From contig NZ_BOQL01000073.1 of NCBI RefSeq assembly GCF_018332655.1, positions 1 through 64,000 on the forward strand: a stretch of 64,000 bases of DNA. Reading direction: 5' to 3'. Each line of letters starts with the position of its first letter. Within the stretch, counting starts at the first letter, position 1. The position numbers and the translations under genes were made by a program. The stretch is from Actinoplanes auranticolor. GTDB taxonomy: Bacteria > Actinomycetota > Actinomycetes > Mycobacteriales > Micromonosporaceae. The notes beneath the pieces are model-generated. The model saw only the letters and a program-made list of their open reading frames with translations. It was not told where the DNA came from and searched no databases. Shown piece after piece: positions 48,627 through 59,601 of the stretch.

Positions 48627-50992
48627 GCACGCTGGGACGGGCGGTCCGCGCCGGCGCCGGCCGCCACCGGGTGCAGACCGTGGTGATCACCATGGTCGTG
48701 CTGATCGCGGTGACCTCGGCCGTGCTCGGCGGCTCCCTGCTGGTCGCTTCGCGGGCGCCGTTCGACCGCGCCTTCGGCCAGCAGCAGGGCGCGCACCTGA
48801 CCGCGCAGTTCGGCCCCGCGGCGACGGTGGCGCAGCTGACGTCGTCCGCGGGGGCCGCCGGGATCAGCGCCGCGGCCGGGCCGTTCCCCACCACCCAGGT
48901 CAGCACGCTGGGGCCGGGCGGCCGGCCGCGGCCGCCGATGACGGTCGTCGGCCGGTCCGCCCCGGACGGCCCGGTCGACCAGGTCACTCTGACCGCGGGG
49001 CGGTGGGCGACGGCCCCCGGCGAGCTGGTCCTGGCCGAGGACAGCCGCTTCCGCGGACCACCCGTCAAGATCGGTACGGTGTGGACGGTCGCCGACCCGC
49101 CCGGCAGTCCCGCCGTGACGGTCGTCGGCATCGCCCGCTCGGTCAGCCGGACCGCCGACGCGTGGGTGACCCCGGAGCAGGTCACCGCCTGGACCGGGGA
49201 ACGCGGCCCGGCCGGGTACCAGATGCTCTACCGCCTCACTGTCGCCGACACCGCGGCGCAGGTCGAGGCGGCCCGTGCCGCGATCGCCGCCACCGTGCCG
49301 GCCGGTGCGCTCACCGGAGCCGTGTCCTGGCTGGTCACCCGGCAGGACGCCGTGGGCCAGGCCGCGCTGCTGGTGCCGTTCCTCATCGCGTTCGGGGTGC
49401 TGGGCGTGGTGATGGCGGTGCTCATCATCGGCAACGTGATCGCCGGGGCGGTCAGCACCGGCACCCGCCGGATCGGCATCCTCAAGGCGCTGGGCTTCAC
49501 CCCGGCCCAGGTCGTCCGGGCGTACCTCGGTCAGGCGCTGATGCCGGCCGTGGCCGGCGCCGTGCTCGGTGTCGTCGCCGGGAACCTGCTGACCGTGCCG
49601 GTCCTGGCCCAGACCAACCGGCTGTACGGCACGTCCGACAACGGGGTGACGCTGTGGGTCGACGCGCTGGTCGCCGGGGGTGCGCTCGTGGTGGTGACGC
49701 TGACCGCGTGGGCGGCCGCGGCGCGGGCCGGCCGGTTGCGCAGCGTCGACGCGATCGCCGTCGGCCGAACGCCCCGGCCCGGACGCGGGCAGTGGGCGTC
49801 CCGGCTGACCGGCCGGATTCCGGTGCCCCGGCCGATGAGCCTGGGCCTCGCCCATCCCTTCGCCCGCCCGCTGCGCTCGGGCGGCATCGTCGCCGCGATC
49901 GCGTTCGGCACCGCCGCCGTGACGTTCGCCGTCGGCCTCGCCACGTCCCTGAGCCTGATCCAGGAAGCCGAGGACCTCGCCGACGTGCAGGTCGTTCCCC
50001 GGATGGAGGCGCCGGGGCCGGGTGCGGGCGGGCCGGGCCGGGAGCCGATGCCGAACGGACCGGGGCCGCTCACCGACCCTGCCGGGGTCGTCGCGGCGAT
50101 CACCGCGCAGGCCGGGACCGGCGGGTACGTCGGCCAGGCCCGGACCGAGGTGACCGTCGCCGGGATCACCGGTTCGCTCACCACCGTCGCCCTGACCGGC
50201 ACCGACGGCGCCCGCTACTACCGGATGGTCTCCGGGAGCTGGCTCACCGGACCGGGCCAGATCGTGGTCTCCACCCCGTTCCTGACCGCTGCCGGCAAGG
50301 AGGTCGGCGACACCGTCGTGCTCACCGATCACGGCACCGACCTCACCGCCCGGATCGTCGGTGAGGTCTTCAACACCGACGACAAGGGCATGCAGATCCT
50401 CACCGACCTCGCCACCCTGCGCCCCGCCGAGCCCGGGCTGTCACCGGAGATCTTCCTCGTCTCCGTGCGGCCCGGGACCGACGCCGCGACGTACGCCTCC
50501 GGCCTGGAAACGGCGCTGCGGTCGCTCGGCGCGGCGGCCGTGCCGGTCGAGCACGGGACCGACGAGCTCGTGCTGATCATCGACACGCTGACCGCCCTGC
50601 TCAGCGTCATGCTGGTGGTCGTCGCCGGGCTGGGCGTGCTGAACGTGGTCGTGCTGGACACCCGCGAGCGCGTGCACGACCTGGGCGTGCACAAGGCGCT
50701 CGGGATGACGCCCCGGCAGACGACCACGATGGTCATCTCCTCGGTGCTGGTCACCGGCCTGATCGGCGGCGCGATCGGCGCGGCGGTCGGGGTGGCGTTG
50801 CAGCGCGCGGTCCTCGGCGCCATGGGTGGCAGCGCCGGTTTCACCCTGCCCGCCTCGATCGTCGACGTCTACAGCCCGACGGAACTGCTGCTGTTCGGCC
50901 TCGGCGGGCTGGTCATCGCGGTGGGCGGCGCGCTGCTCCCGGCCGGCTGGGCCGCCGGCACCCGCACGGTCACCGCACTCCGCACCGAATGA
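48623..50992 (+). CDS. FtsX-family ABC permease (MacB-like)
   Basis: A 789-aa membrane protein with two FtsX modules. Helix 1 and a large extracellular loop start the protein, followed by three helices near residues 245-385 (LIAFGVLGVVMAVLIIGNVIAG, AYLGQALMPAVAGAVLGVVAGN). After an intracellular stretch comes a second helix-loop-three-helix unit ending LLLFGLGGLVIAVGGALLPAGWAAG. No true substrate channel is expected; such mechanotransducers expel peptides or lipids or resist antibiotics. It is coupled to the ATPase gene. Confidence 0.9.
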   Translation: MSTLGRAVRAGAGRHRVQTVVITMVVLIAVTSAVLGGSLLVASRAPFDRAFGQQQGAHLTAQFGPAATVAQLTSSAGAAGISAAAGPFPTTQVSTLGPGGRPRPPMTVVGRSAPDGPVDQVTLTAGRWATAPGELVLAEDSRFRGPPVKIGTVWTVADPPGSPAVTVVGIARSVSRTADAWVTPEQVTAWTGERGPAGYQMLYRLTVADTAAQVEAARAAIAATVPAGALTGAVSWLVTRQDAVGQAALLVPFLIAFGVLGVVMAVLIIGNVIAGAVSTGTRRIGILKALGFTPAQVVRAYLGQALMPAVAGAVLGVVAGNLLTVPVLAQTNRLYGTSDNGVTLWVDALVAGGALVVVTLTAWAAAARAGRLRSVDAIAVGRTPRPGRGQWASRLTGRIPVPRPMSLGLAHPFARPLRSGGIVAAIAFGTAAVTFAVGLATSLSLIQEAEDLADVQVVPRMEAPGPGAGGPGREPMPNGPGPLTDPAGVVAAITAQAGTGGYVGQARTEVTVAGITGSLTTVALTGTDGARYYRMVSGSWLTGPGQIVVSTPFLTAAGKEVGDTVVLTDHGTDLTARIVGEVFNTDDKGMQILTDLATLRPAEPGLSPEIFLVSVRPGTDAATYASGLETALRSLGAAAVPVEHGTDELVLIIDTLTALLSVMLVVVAGLGVLNVVVLDTRERVHDLGVHKALGMTPRQTTTMVISSVLVTGLIGGAIGAAVGVALQRAVLGAMGGSAGFTLPASIVDVYSPTELLLFGLGGLVIAVGGALLPAGWAAGTRTVTALRTE

Positions 50993-51015
50993 CTCCCTCG
51001 TGGAAAGGGGCCGAC

Positions 51016-51771
51016 ATGAAATTGGCCTGTGCCGCCCTCGCTGTCACCGCCGGACTGCTGGCCCCGGCGCCGGCCCGGGCCGCGGACACCCCGCAGTTGC
51101 TCCGGCCGACCGGCCACCATCCGGTCGGCACCACCGCGCTCCACCTGACCGACACGTCCCGCACCGACCCCTGGGTGCCCGGCTTGACCGCCCGTGAGCT
51201 CATGGTCACCGTCTGGTATCCGGCCGCCGCGCCGGGCGGGACCCGCGCCCGGTACATGACCCCACGGGAGTCCGAGCTGTACCTGGCCGGCAAACGCCTC
51301 ACCGACCTGCCCGCGGACACCCTCAGCCGGGTCCGCACCTACGCGTACGTCGATGCGCGACCGGCCGGCCGGGCCCACAGCCTGCCCCTGGTGGTGCTCT
51401 CGCCCGGCTACACCCAGCCCCGCGGTTCGCTGTCCGGACCGGCCGAGGACCTGGCCAGTCACGGCTACGTGGTGGTGGGGATCGACCACACCCACGAGAC
51501 GTACGCGGTCACCTTCCCCGGCGGCCGGATCGCCACCTGCGCCACCTGCGAGCTCGACGAGGACGACGCGTTCTTCCGCAAGCTGTACGCGGGCCGGGCC
51601 GCCGACCAGCTCGGCATCGACCTCGGGGCGACCACCACCGGCGCCCGCTCGCAGGAGATCACCCGCAGGTACCACCGGGCGATCTTCGAGCGGCACCTGC
51701 GGGACCGGCCGCAGCCGCTGCTGGACCGGCCGTCGCCGCGCTACCCGGAAGTGGTCATCGCCGCGCGCTGA
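51016..51771 (+). CDS. Secreted alpha/beta hydrolase lacking its catalytic core
   Basis: A 251-aa protein with a signal peptide (KLACAALAVTAGLLAPAPARA). The N-terminal half follows the PAF-acetylhydrolase/lipase plan (ELMVTVWYPAA, LPLVVLSPGYTQPRGS, EDLASHGYVVVGIDHTHETYAV). The last 40 residues match the usual end of these enzymes (FERHLRDRPQPLLDRPSPRYPEV). The segment that should hold GHSxG and the Asp/His between them is absent, so an in-frame deletion of roughly 150 codons is likely, near the AGRAADQLGIDLG stretch. GAAAGGGG precedes ATG 51016. Probably inactive. Confidence 0.7.
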   Translation: MKLACAALAVTAGLLAPAPARAADTPQLLRPTGHHPVGTTALHLTDTSRTDPWVPGLTARELMVTVWYPAAAPGGTRARYMTPRESELYLAGKRLTDLPADTLSRVRTYAYVDARPAGRAHSLPLVVLSPGYTQPRGSLSGPAEDLASHGYVVVGIDHTHETYAVTFPGGRIATCATCELDEDDAFFRKLYAGRAADQLGIDLGATTTGARSQEITRRYHRAIFERHLRDRPQPLLDRPSPRYPEVVIAAR

Positions 51772-51777
51772 CACAGC

Positions 51778-51806
51778 GATGGGCACGGTCGCCGACCGTG
51801 CCCATC
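51778..51806. terminator. Perfect hairpin between convergent hydrolase and sdhB
   Basis: GATGGGCACGGTC (51778-51790) pairs with GACCGTGCCCATC (51794-51806) around a GCC loop, seven bases after the hydrolase stop. There is no U-tract on either side, so it may rely on stem strength or Rho. It separates two convergent transcripts. Confidence 0.7.
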
Positions 51807-51824
51807 TCCGTTCGCGCGGTGGAG

Positions 51825-52567
51825 CTATTTCTTGCCGAAGGCCCTGCGGTAGTCGTTGTTGAGCCGGCCGATCAGCGTCAGCGGGATCCCCTTGGGACAG
51901 ACCGTGGTGCACTCACCCATGTTGGTGCAACCGCCGAAGCCCGCGTCGTCCTGGGCCTGGAGCATGTCGACCACGCGGGTGTCGCGTTCCGGCTGGCCCT
52001 GGGGGAGCAGGTTGAGGTGGGCGACCTTGGCCGCGGTGAACAGCATCGAGGAGCCGTTCGGGCAGGCGGCCACGCAGGCGCCGCAGCCGATGCAGGTGGC
52101 CGCCTCGAAGGCCGCGTCCGCGTCCGGCTTGGGGACCGGGGTCGCGTGGGCGTCCGGGGCCGTGCCGGTCGGAGCCGTGATGTAGCCGCCGGCCTGGATG
52201 ATCGCGTCGAAGGCGCTGCGGTCGACGACCAGGTCCTTGATGACCGGGAACGGTGCCGCCCGCCACGGCTCGACGTCGATCGTGTCGCCGTCCTTGAAAT
52301 GCCGCATGTGGAGCTGGCAGGCGGTGGTGGCCCGCTCCGGGCCGTGCGCCACGCCGTCGATCATGACGCCGCAGGAGCCGCAGATGCCCTCGCGGCAGTC
52401 GTGGTCGAACGCCACCGGGTCGTCACCGTCGAGGATGAGCTTCTCGTTCAGGACGTCGAGCATCTCCAGGAAGCTGGCGTCGGGGGAGATGTCCTTGACG
52501 TCGTAGGTGACCATGCGGCCCTTGTCGGCCGGGCCCTGCTGGCGCCACACGCGTACCTGGATGTCCA

Positions 52568-52568
<1 letters not shown>
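51825..52568 (-). CDS. sdhB: Succinate dehydrogenase iron-sulfur subunit
   Basis: A 247-aa subunit that passes electrons from SdhA to the membrane quinone. The plant-type 2Fe-2S site is CREGICGSCGVMIDG plus the later Cys of TTACQLH. Two ferredoxin-type sets follow, CIGCGACVAACPNGS and CTNMGECTTVCPKGIP, supplying the 3Fe-4S and 4Fe-4S clusters. ATG 52568 overlaps the sdhA TAA by one base. It is the last gene of the sdhCAB operon and ends opposite a hairpin. Confidence 0.95.
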
Positions 52569-54496
<1,928 letters not shown>

Positions 54497-54498
54497 GG

Positions 54499-55257
54499 TC
54501 AGTCCACCAATCCGGTGAGCACGGCGAACGGCACCGACAGGTAGCCGACCACCAGGACGACGGAGAGCAGCAGCGCGGCGCCGCGGGCGATGCGCTCGCC
54601 GCGGGCGGTGCGCTGGCCCAGCGTGCGGACCGCGCTGAACAGGCCGTGCCGCAGGTGCAGGCCGACAGCCACGATGGACAGCACGTAGAACAGCGTCACG
54701 TACCACTGCTCGGCCTTGAAGTCGGCGATGACCCGGGCGGACGGCTCCGAGCCGGCCGGGGCCGGGTTCAGCGTGCCGGTGGTCAGGTCGAGCAGGTGGT
54801 AGACCACGAAGAGCACGATGATGACGCCGCCCCAGCGCATCGTCCGGGCCGCGTAGCTGCCCTGCACCTTGGGCCGGTGGACGTACTTCACCGGCCGGGC
54901 CTTCCGGGCGCGGCGGGTCAGGATCGTGGCCGCGACGATGTGCCCGACCACGGCGACGACCAGGCCGAATCGCATGATCCACAGGAACCAGCCCGAGGGC
55001 AGCAGCGGTTCGGCGATGGTGCGCAGCCAATGCGCGTAGTGGTCGAAGGACTCGGCGCCGAAGAAGATCTTGAGGTTGCCGATCATGTGGGCGTACAGGA
55101 AGCCCACGAGGAGCAGCCCGGTGACCGCCATGAGGATCTTCAACGCCAGCGAGGAGCGCGCGCCCCGGCGCGGCTTGAGCGCCGGCTTCTTCGCCAGCGT
55201 CTTGCGGGCCGGCTCGGCCGTCGCCCGGGGAGTTGGAGTGCTGATGTCTACCGCCAC
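54499..55257 (-). CDS. sdhC: Succinate dehydrogenase cytochrome b subunit
   Basis: A 252-aa membrane anchor with five helices of the b558 type, which binds two hemes and needs no SdhD. Helix residues include LALKILMAVTGLLLVGFLYAHMIGNL, VGHIVAATIL, VVYHLLDLTTG and LHLRHGLFSAV with axial His candidates. TAGCGT (55270-55265, reverse) stands seven bases before GTG 55257, pointing to a leaderless mRNA. It is the first gene of the operon and is divergent from the LysR gene. Confidence 0.92.
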   Translation of the reverse strand: MAVDISTPTPRATAEPARKTLAKKPALKPRRGARSSLALKILMAVTGLLLVGFLYAHMIGNLKIFFGAESFDHYAHWLRTIAEPLLPSGWFLWIMRFGLVVAVVGHIVAATILTRRARKARPVKYVHRPKVQGSYAARTMRWGGVIIVLFVVYHLLDLTTGTLNPAPAGSEPSARVIADFKAEQWYVTLFYVLSIVAVGLHLRHGLFSAVRTLGQRTARGERIARGAALLLSVVLVVGYLSVPFAVLTGLVD

Positions 55258-55264
55258 ACCCTGA

Positions 55265-55330
55265 ACGCTAAGAAGTCGCGGGCGATTCGTCTAATGCATG
55301 ATCGGCGGGGTAACCATAGACGTAAGCTAT
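55265..55330. promoter_or_regulatory. Divergent sdhC/lysR promoters with LysR box
   Basis: Within 77 bp lie TAGCGT for sdhC and TAAGCT (55323-55328) for lysR, each six or seven bases before a GTG start. ATAG-N7-CTAT (55316-55330) has the T-N11-A form of a LysR site and overlaps the lysR -10, so self-repression is expected. A further CGTCT...AGACG pair spans the middle of the region. Confidence 0.6.
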
Positions 55331-55334
55331 CAAG

Positions 55335-56252
55335 GTGCAGCTTCAACAGCTCCGATACTTCGTAGCAGTGGCAGAAACCCGGCATTTCACCCAAGCGGCT
55401 GACGCGCTCAACGTCTCGCAGCCGACTTTAAGTAAGCAGATTCACACCCTCGAGGAGACGCTCGGCGCGCCCCTGTTCGAACGCGTCCGCGGTGCCGTCG
55501 CCCTCACCGCCGCCGGCGACACCCTGCTGCCGCTGGCCCGCCGGATGGTCGCCGACGCGGACGCCGCCCGCGACGCGGTGCAGGAGATCGTCGGCCTGCG
55601 CCGCGGCCGGGTCCGGGTCGGCGCCACCCCCAGCCTGTGCTCGTCGCTGGTCCCGACCGTGCTGCGCCGGTTCCGCACCGAGCACCCGGACATCGAGCTG
55701 CACGTCAACGAGGGCAGCTCGCAGGACCTGATCACCGACCTGCTGGCCCGGGACCTGGACCTCGCGCTGATCGTCCACCCCGAGCAGGGCGTAGACCCCG
55801 CCCTGCACGCGGCCCTGGTGCTGCGCGAGAGCCTGGTGGTCGCGTCGGTCGCCTCCGGGCCGCCGCCGACGGCCAACCGCCAGCTCGCCCTCGCCGAACT
55901 GCGCGACACCCCGCTGGTGATGTTCCGGCCCGGCTACGACCTGCGTGACGTCACCCTGGAGGCGTGCCGGCGCGCAGGTTTCACCCCGCGCTTCGCGGTC
56001 GAGGGCGGCGAGATGGACGCGGTGCTCGCGTTCGTGGAGGCCGGCCTCGGGGTGGCGCTGGTGCCGAGCATGGTGCTGGTGAACCGGCCACTGCTGCGGG
56101 CGACGCCACTGGCATCGCCGGGGATGCGCCGCACGATCGCGCTCGCGCACCGGCGCCGGGCGGTGCTGCCGCACGCGGCGGAGGCGTTGCGCGCGACCCT
56201 GCTGGACCACATCGCGACGGGTGAGCTGCCCTTCGGCGTGCAACCGCTGTAG
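55335..56252 (+). CDS. LysR-family regulator divergent from sdhCAB
   Basis: A 305-aa regulator. The HTH lies at residues 1-60 (MQLQQLRYFVAVAETRHFTQAADALNVSQPTLSKQIHTLEETLGAPLFER). The effector domain follows (GRVRVGATPSLCSSLVPTVLRRFRTEHPDIELHVNEGSSQDL). The gene pair lysR-sdhCAB is widely kept in actinobacteria, so it probably controls succinate dehydrogenase. TAAGCT stands six bases before GTG 55335. The 3' end abuts an NmrA remnant on the other strand. Confidence 0.9.
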   Translation: MQLQQLRYFVAVAETRHFTQAADALNVSQPTLSKQIHTLEETLGAPLFERVRGAVALTAAGDTLLPLARRMVADADAARDAVQEIVGLRRGRVRVGATPSLCSSLVPTVLRRFRTEHPDIELHVNEGSSQDLITDLLARDLDLALIVHPEQGVDPALHAALVLRESLVVASVASGPPPTANRQLALAELRDTPLVMFRPGYDLRDVTLEACRRAGFTPRFAVEGGEMDAVLAFVEAGLGVALVPSMVLVNRPLLRATPLASPGMRRTIALAHRRRAVLPHAAEALRATLLDHIATGELPFGVQPL

Positions 56253-56830
56253 TCAGCGGAACTTCTCGGCGTGGTCGGTGGCCCACTCGGCGAACGTCCG
56301 GGCCGGGCGGCCGAGCACCGTCGGCCACCGTCGTCGAGGACGGGCCCGGGACGCGGGCGTAGTCGGCCAGGGAGCCCAGCCGGCGGTCGGGGATCTCGGC
56401 CGGGAGGCCGGCGGCGAGCATGCCCTGGCGTACCTGCTCCGGCGTGATCTCGGCGAAGTCAGCTCGCGGCCGGTGGCCCGGCCGATCGCCTCGACCTTGG
56501 CGGCCCGGGTGAGCGGCTGTGGCCCGGTGAGCAGGTACGCTCGCCCGGCGTGCTCCGGCTCCAGCAGCGCCCGTACGGTCACCGCGGCGACGTCCCGCTC
56601 CTCCACCGTCGAGGTCACCGCCGCCGGATACGCCCCGCGCACCACCCCGCCCCGCCGGAGCTGCGGCGCCCAGGCCAGCGCGTTGGCGGCGAAGTCGGTG
56701 CACCGCAGGATCGTCCACTCCAGACCCGACCGCCGGGCGGCCTGCTCCGCTGCGGTGAACTCCGCGATGAACCGGGGGTCGCCGACCGGGTGCGCCACCG
56801 TGGCGGCCGACAGCACGACCCCCCGCTTGG
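56253..56830 (-). pseudogene. NmrA-like NAD(P)-binding protein remnant
   Basis: The C-terminal two thirds of an NmrA/atypical SDR remain: AKRGVVLSAATVAHPVGDPRF, RSGLEWTILRCTDFAANAL, TVEERDVAAVTVRALLEPEH and RAYLLTGPQPLTRAAKVEAIGRATGREL. The frame then breaks near 56460 (a missing base before DFAEITPEQVRQGMLAAGLP) and is restored near 56319 by an extra base, ending LGRPARTFAEWATDHAEKF. The N-terminal Rossmann motif is absent: the sequence runs directly into a MarR remnant on the opposite strand. Probably non-functional. Confidence 0.75.
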
Positions 56831-56947
56831 CGCCCCTCGATCGAGGAGATCTGCGCCGGCTACTCGGACGCGGAGCTGGCCGTGGTGGCGGACTTCCTGC
56901 GCCGCACCACCGAGGCCGGGGAGGCCGCCGTCCGGGACCTACCGTGA
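56822..56947 (+). pseudogene. C-terminal fragment of a MarR-family regulator
   Basis: The plus-strand frame ending at TGA 56945-56947 reads IEEICAGYSDAELAVVADFL followed by RRTTEAGEAAVRDLP, the usual end of a MarR protein. No winged helix or start precedes it. It faces the NmrA remnant head on, so one deletion seems to have removed the shared divergent promoter and both N-termini. Confidence 0.65.
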
Positions 56948-58162
56948 CGTGGTGGTGATCTCCGGAATGCTCACCACGAGGTCGTAGGCGTCCAGCACCG
57001 GCGCGTCCAGGAAGGTCTCCGACAGGCGGATCCGGGCCGGCCCGCTCATCCGGTCGCGCGCCGCCCGCAGATCCACCAGCACCGGTCCCGCCGACGGCCG
57101 GAAGGCGGCCTCCACGCTGTCCGCGGGCGCCGGCGGCAGAATCTCGCTGGTCACCGCGACGCCGCCCGGTGCCTCCGGATCGGCGCGGCGCGCGGAGGTC
57201 CGGCCGGCCTGCGCGGTCACCGCCATCGCCACATAGTCCCCGCCGAGGCGGTCCGCCAGGTGGTGGCCCATGGCCGACAGCGCGAAGGCGGGGGTGCGCA
57301 CCGGAGTGCGCTGGATGTGCGTGTTGTGCGCGGCCAGCACGATTTTTGTGTCCGGGCCGAGCAGCTCGAAGACGGTCTCGGCCATGCCCCGGTCGCGGGC
57401 GGCCACCTTCGGATGGCTGAAGTCCGCCGTGAAGCTGCGCAAACCCTGGTCCAGCAGGCAGGCCAGCCGCAGCTCGTGCCGGGCCGTCCGGTACGCCCCG
57501 GCCCCGGCGGCCGCCGTGTACTCCACCGCCAGCGCGTCGAAGCGCGTCGCCAGGTCGGCCAGCAGTGCCGTGGCCCGGTCCCGGTCCGCGCCGTCGATCG
57601 CCGCATAGGCCCGGTACGCGAGCAGCGTGTGCTCACCGGCGTAGGCCCGGGCGTACTCGGCGATCCGGTCGACCAGCGGCAGCGCGTCCGCGTCGACCTT
57701 GCCCAGATAACGCCGGAGGCTGTCGAGGGCCGGCAGCGGCGAGGCGGTCGAGCCGGGCACGTCCACCCCGCTGAACCGCAGCGGCAGCGGCGACGACCGC
57801 ATCCAGCGGAGCAGGTCGCGCATCTCCGGGCACCGGCCCATCCGGTACGTGATCCCGTGCTCGGCCAGCTCGTCGAGGTCACCCGGCCCGCCCCGGACCC
57901 AGTCGTCCACGGCCAGGCCCTCGCTGAAACCGGACTCCATCGCGAAGACGGTGAAGCCGCACCGCTCGGCCAGGAACCGCAGCAGCCGGTGCCGCCACAG
58001 ATGGAACTCGCGGACGTGGTGGGCGCTCTCGCCGATGGCCACCACCCGCGCGTCCCGCAGGATCTCCACCAGCGGTTCCAGGTCATCCAGCGGCGCGTGC
58101 GGATCGGTGGTGCCGAGCGGGATCGCCCGCTCGGCGACGAAGGCATTGAAGGCAGCTGTCAC
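56939..58162 (-). CDS. Erythromycin-esterase-family protein
   Basis: A 407-aa hydrolase-fold protein of the EreA/EreB family. The N-terminal catalytic block reads VVAIGESAHHVREFHLWRHRLLRFL with the Glu and His of the family, followed by FAMESGFSEGLAVDDWVRGG, MRDLLRWMRS and VLAAHNTHIQ. GTG 58162 overlaps the crtD-like stop (GTGA), so it is the last gene of the carotenoid operon. Macrolide hydrolysis is one known activity of the family; given the neighbours an ester bond on a carotenoid product is another possibility. Confidence 0.85.
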   Translation of the reverse strand: MTAAFNAFVAERAIPLGTTDPHAPLDDLEPLVEILRDARVVAIGESAHHVREFHLWRHRLLRFLAERCGFTVFAMESGFSEGLAVDDWVRGGPGDLDELAEHGITYRMGRCPEMRDLLRWMRSSPLPLRFSGVDVPGSTASPLPALDSLRRYLGKVDADALPLVDRIAEYARAYAGEHTLLAYRAYAAIDGADRDRATALLADLATRFDALAVEYTAAAGAGAYRTARHELRLACLLDQGLRSFTADFSHPKVAARDRGMAETVFELLGPDTKIVLAAHNTHIQRTPVRTPAFALSAMGHHLADRLGGDYVAMAVTAQAGRTSARRADPEAPGGVAVTSEILPPAPADSVEAAFRPSAGPVLVDLRAARDRMSGPARIRLSETFLDAPVLDAYDLVVSIPEITTTSR

Positions 58163-59601
58163 GCCGGTCCGATCTCGTCCGCGACGATCTTCGCCGAGAG
58201 GGTCACCATGGGCAGTCCGCCGCCCGGATGGGTGGAGCCGCCGACCAGGAACAGCCCGGCCAGCGGGCCACGGTTGGCCGGCCGGGTCAGCCCGCCCGCC
58301 GTACCGTAGATCGCCCCGCCCGGCGCGGCCGTGGCGTCCGCCAGATCGGCCGGGGTGCGGGTCTCGGTGAACAGCAGCCGGTCCCGCACGTCCACGCCGC
58401 GCGCGGCCAGCACGTCCAGGATGTGCCGTCCGTAGGCGTCGGCCAGGCCGGGGCGCCGCCAGTCGACCGCCGCGGACGAGGTGCCGTGCCGGGGCGCGTT
58501 CACCAGCACGAACCAGGCCTCCGTGCCGGCCGGGCTCACCGCGGGATCCGCCGCCCGGGTCACGAAGAGGGTCGGGTCCGAGGGGGGCCGGGCGCGGGCG
58601 CCGGTGCCGGGGGAGCCGAAGACGGCGTCGAACTCGGCGTCGTAGTCGCGGGGGAAGAACACCGTGTGGTGCGCCAGCTCCGGTGTCTGCCCGCGGACGC
58701 CGAGCAGCAGGACGAAGCCCGCCAGGCTGCGAGCGGCCAGCCCGCCGAGGCGGGACGGCGCGGGCAGCAGATCGCGATAGACCGACAGAGCGTCCACATT
58801 GGCCACTACCACGTCGGCCGGCACCTCCTCGCCGGAGCACAACCGCACGCCGGTGGCGCGGCCCGCGGTCGAGCAGATCCGCTCGACCGGTGAGGACGTC
58901 ACCACCCGCACGCCCAGCGAGCGGCAGCGGTCGAGCAGCGCCGTGGCCAGCACCCCGAGGCCGCCGTCGAGATACCAGCCGCCGAAGGCCAGTTCCGCGT
59001 ACGGGATCGCGGCCAGCGCCGCCGGGGCCCGGCGCGGATCGGCGCCGGTGTAGGTCGCATAGCGGTCCAGCATCATGCGCAGCCGCGGGTCGCGCAGATA
59101 CTGCCGGCCCAGCGACCGCAGCGAGCGCCAGGGCGCGATGGCCGCCAGGTCACCGACCCGCCAGGACAGCGCGGCCAGCGACGCGGGGGTCACCTCGCGC
59201 TGCAGCACCGACCGCCAGGAGGCGCGCCAGATCCGCTCGGCGCGCACCCAGAAGCGGGCCCAGTCCGCGCCGGCGGCGGCCCCGAAAGCGGCCTCGATGC
59301 GCCGCCGGAACACCTCCGGGTCGGACGAGGAGTCCAGCACCGAGCCGTCGGGAAAACGGTGGCGCACCAACGGGTCCAGCGCCACCGGGGACAGGTCCAG
59401 CCCCAGATCGGCGAAGACCTGCGGAAGCGTGAGCAGGCTGGGGCCGGTGTCGAAGCGGAAGCCGTCGCGCTCGTACCGGCCGAGCTTGCCGCCGACCTCG
59501 GCCGCCCGTTCGTACACGGTCACCCGGTGACCGGCGGCAGCCAGCCGCGCAGCGGCGGCCAGACCACCCACCCCCGCGCCGATCACCACGACGTCACTCA
59601 T
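58159..59601 (-). CDS. crtD: Carotenoid desaturase/isomerase (CrtI/CrtD family)
   Basis: A 480-aa FAD enzyme. The dinucleotide motif is VVVIGAGVGGLAAAARLAAAGHRVTVYE, followed by GGKLGRYERDGFRFDTGPSLLTLP; the C-terminal block GLFLVGGSTHPGGGLPMVTLSAKIVADEI is the bacterial phytoene dehydrogenase signature. Beside cruF and a glycosyltransferase it is more likely CrtD (3,4-desaturation of hydroxylated carotenoid) than the main CrtI; sequence alone cannot settle it. ATG 59601 overlaps the GT stop (ATGA). Confidence 0.82.
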   Translation of the reverse strand: MSDVVVIGAGVGGLAAAARLAAAGHRVTVYERAAEVGGKLGRYERDGFRFDTGPSLLTLPQVFADLGLDLSPVALDPLVRHRFPDGSVLDSSSDPEVFRRRIEAAFGAAAGADWARFWVRAERIWRASWRSVLQREVTPASLAALSWRVGDLAAIAPWRSLRSLGRQYLRDPRLRMMLDRYATYTGADPRRAPAALAAIPYAELAFGGWYLDGGLGVLATALLDRCRSLGVRVVTSSPVERICSTAGRATGVRLCSGEEVPADVVVANVDALSVYRDLLPAPSRLGGLAARSLAGFVLLLGVRGQTPELAHHTVFFPRDYDAEFDAVFGSPGTGARARPPSDPTLFVTRAADPAVSPAGTEAWFVLVNAPRHGTSSAAVDWRRPGLADAYGRHILDVLAARGVDVRDRLLFTETRTPADLADATAAPGGAIYGTAGGLTRPANRGPLAGLFLVGGSTHPGGGLPMVTLSAKIVADEIGPA

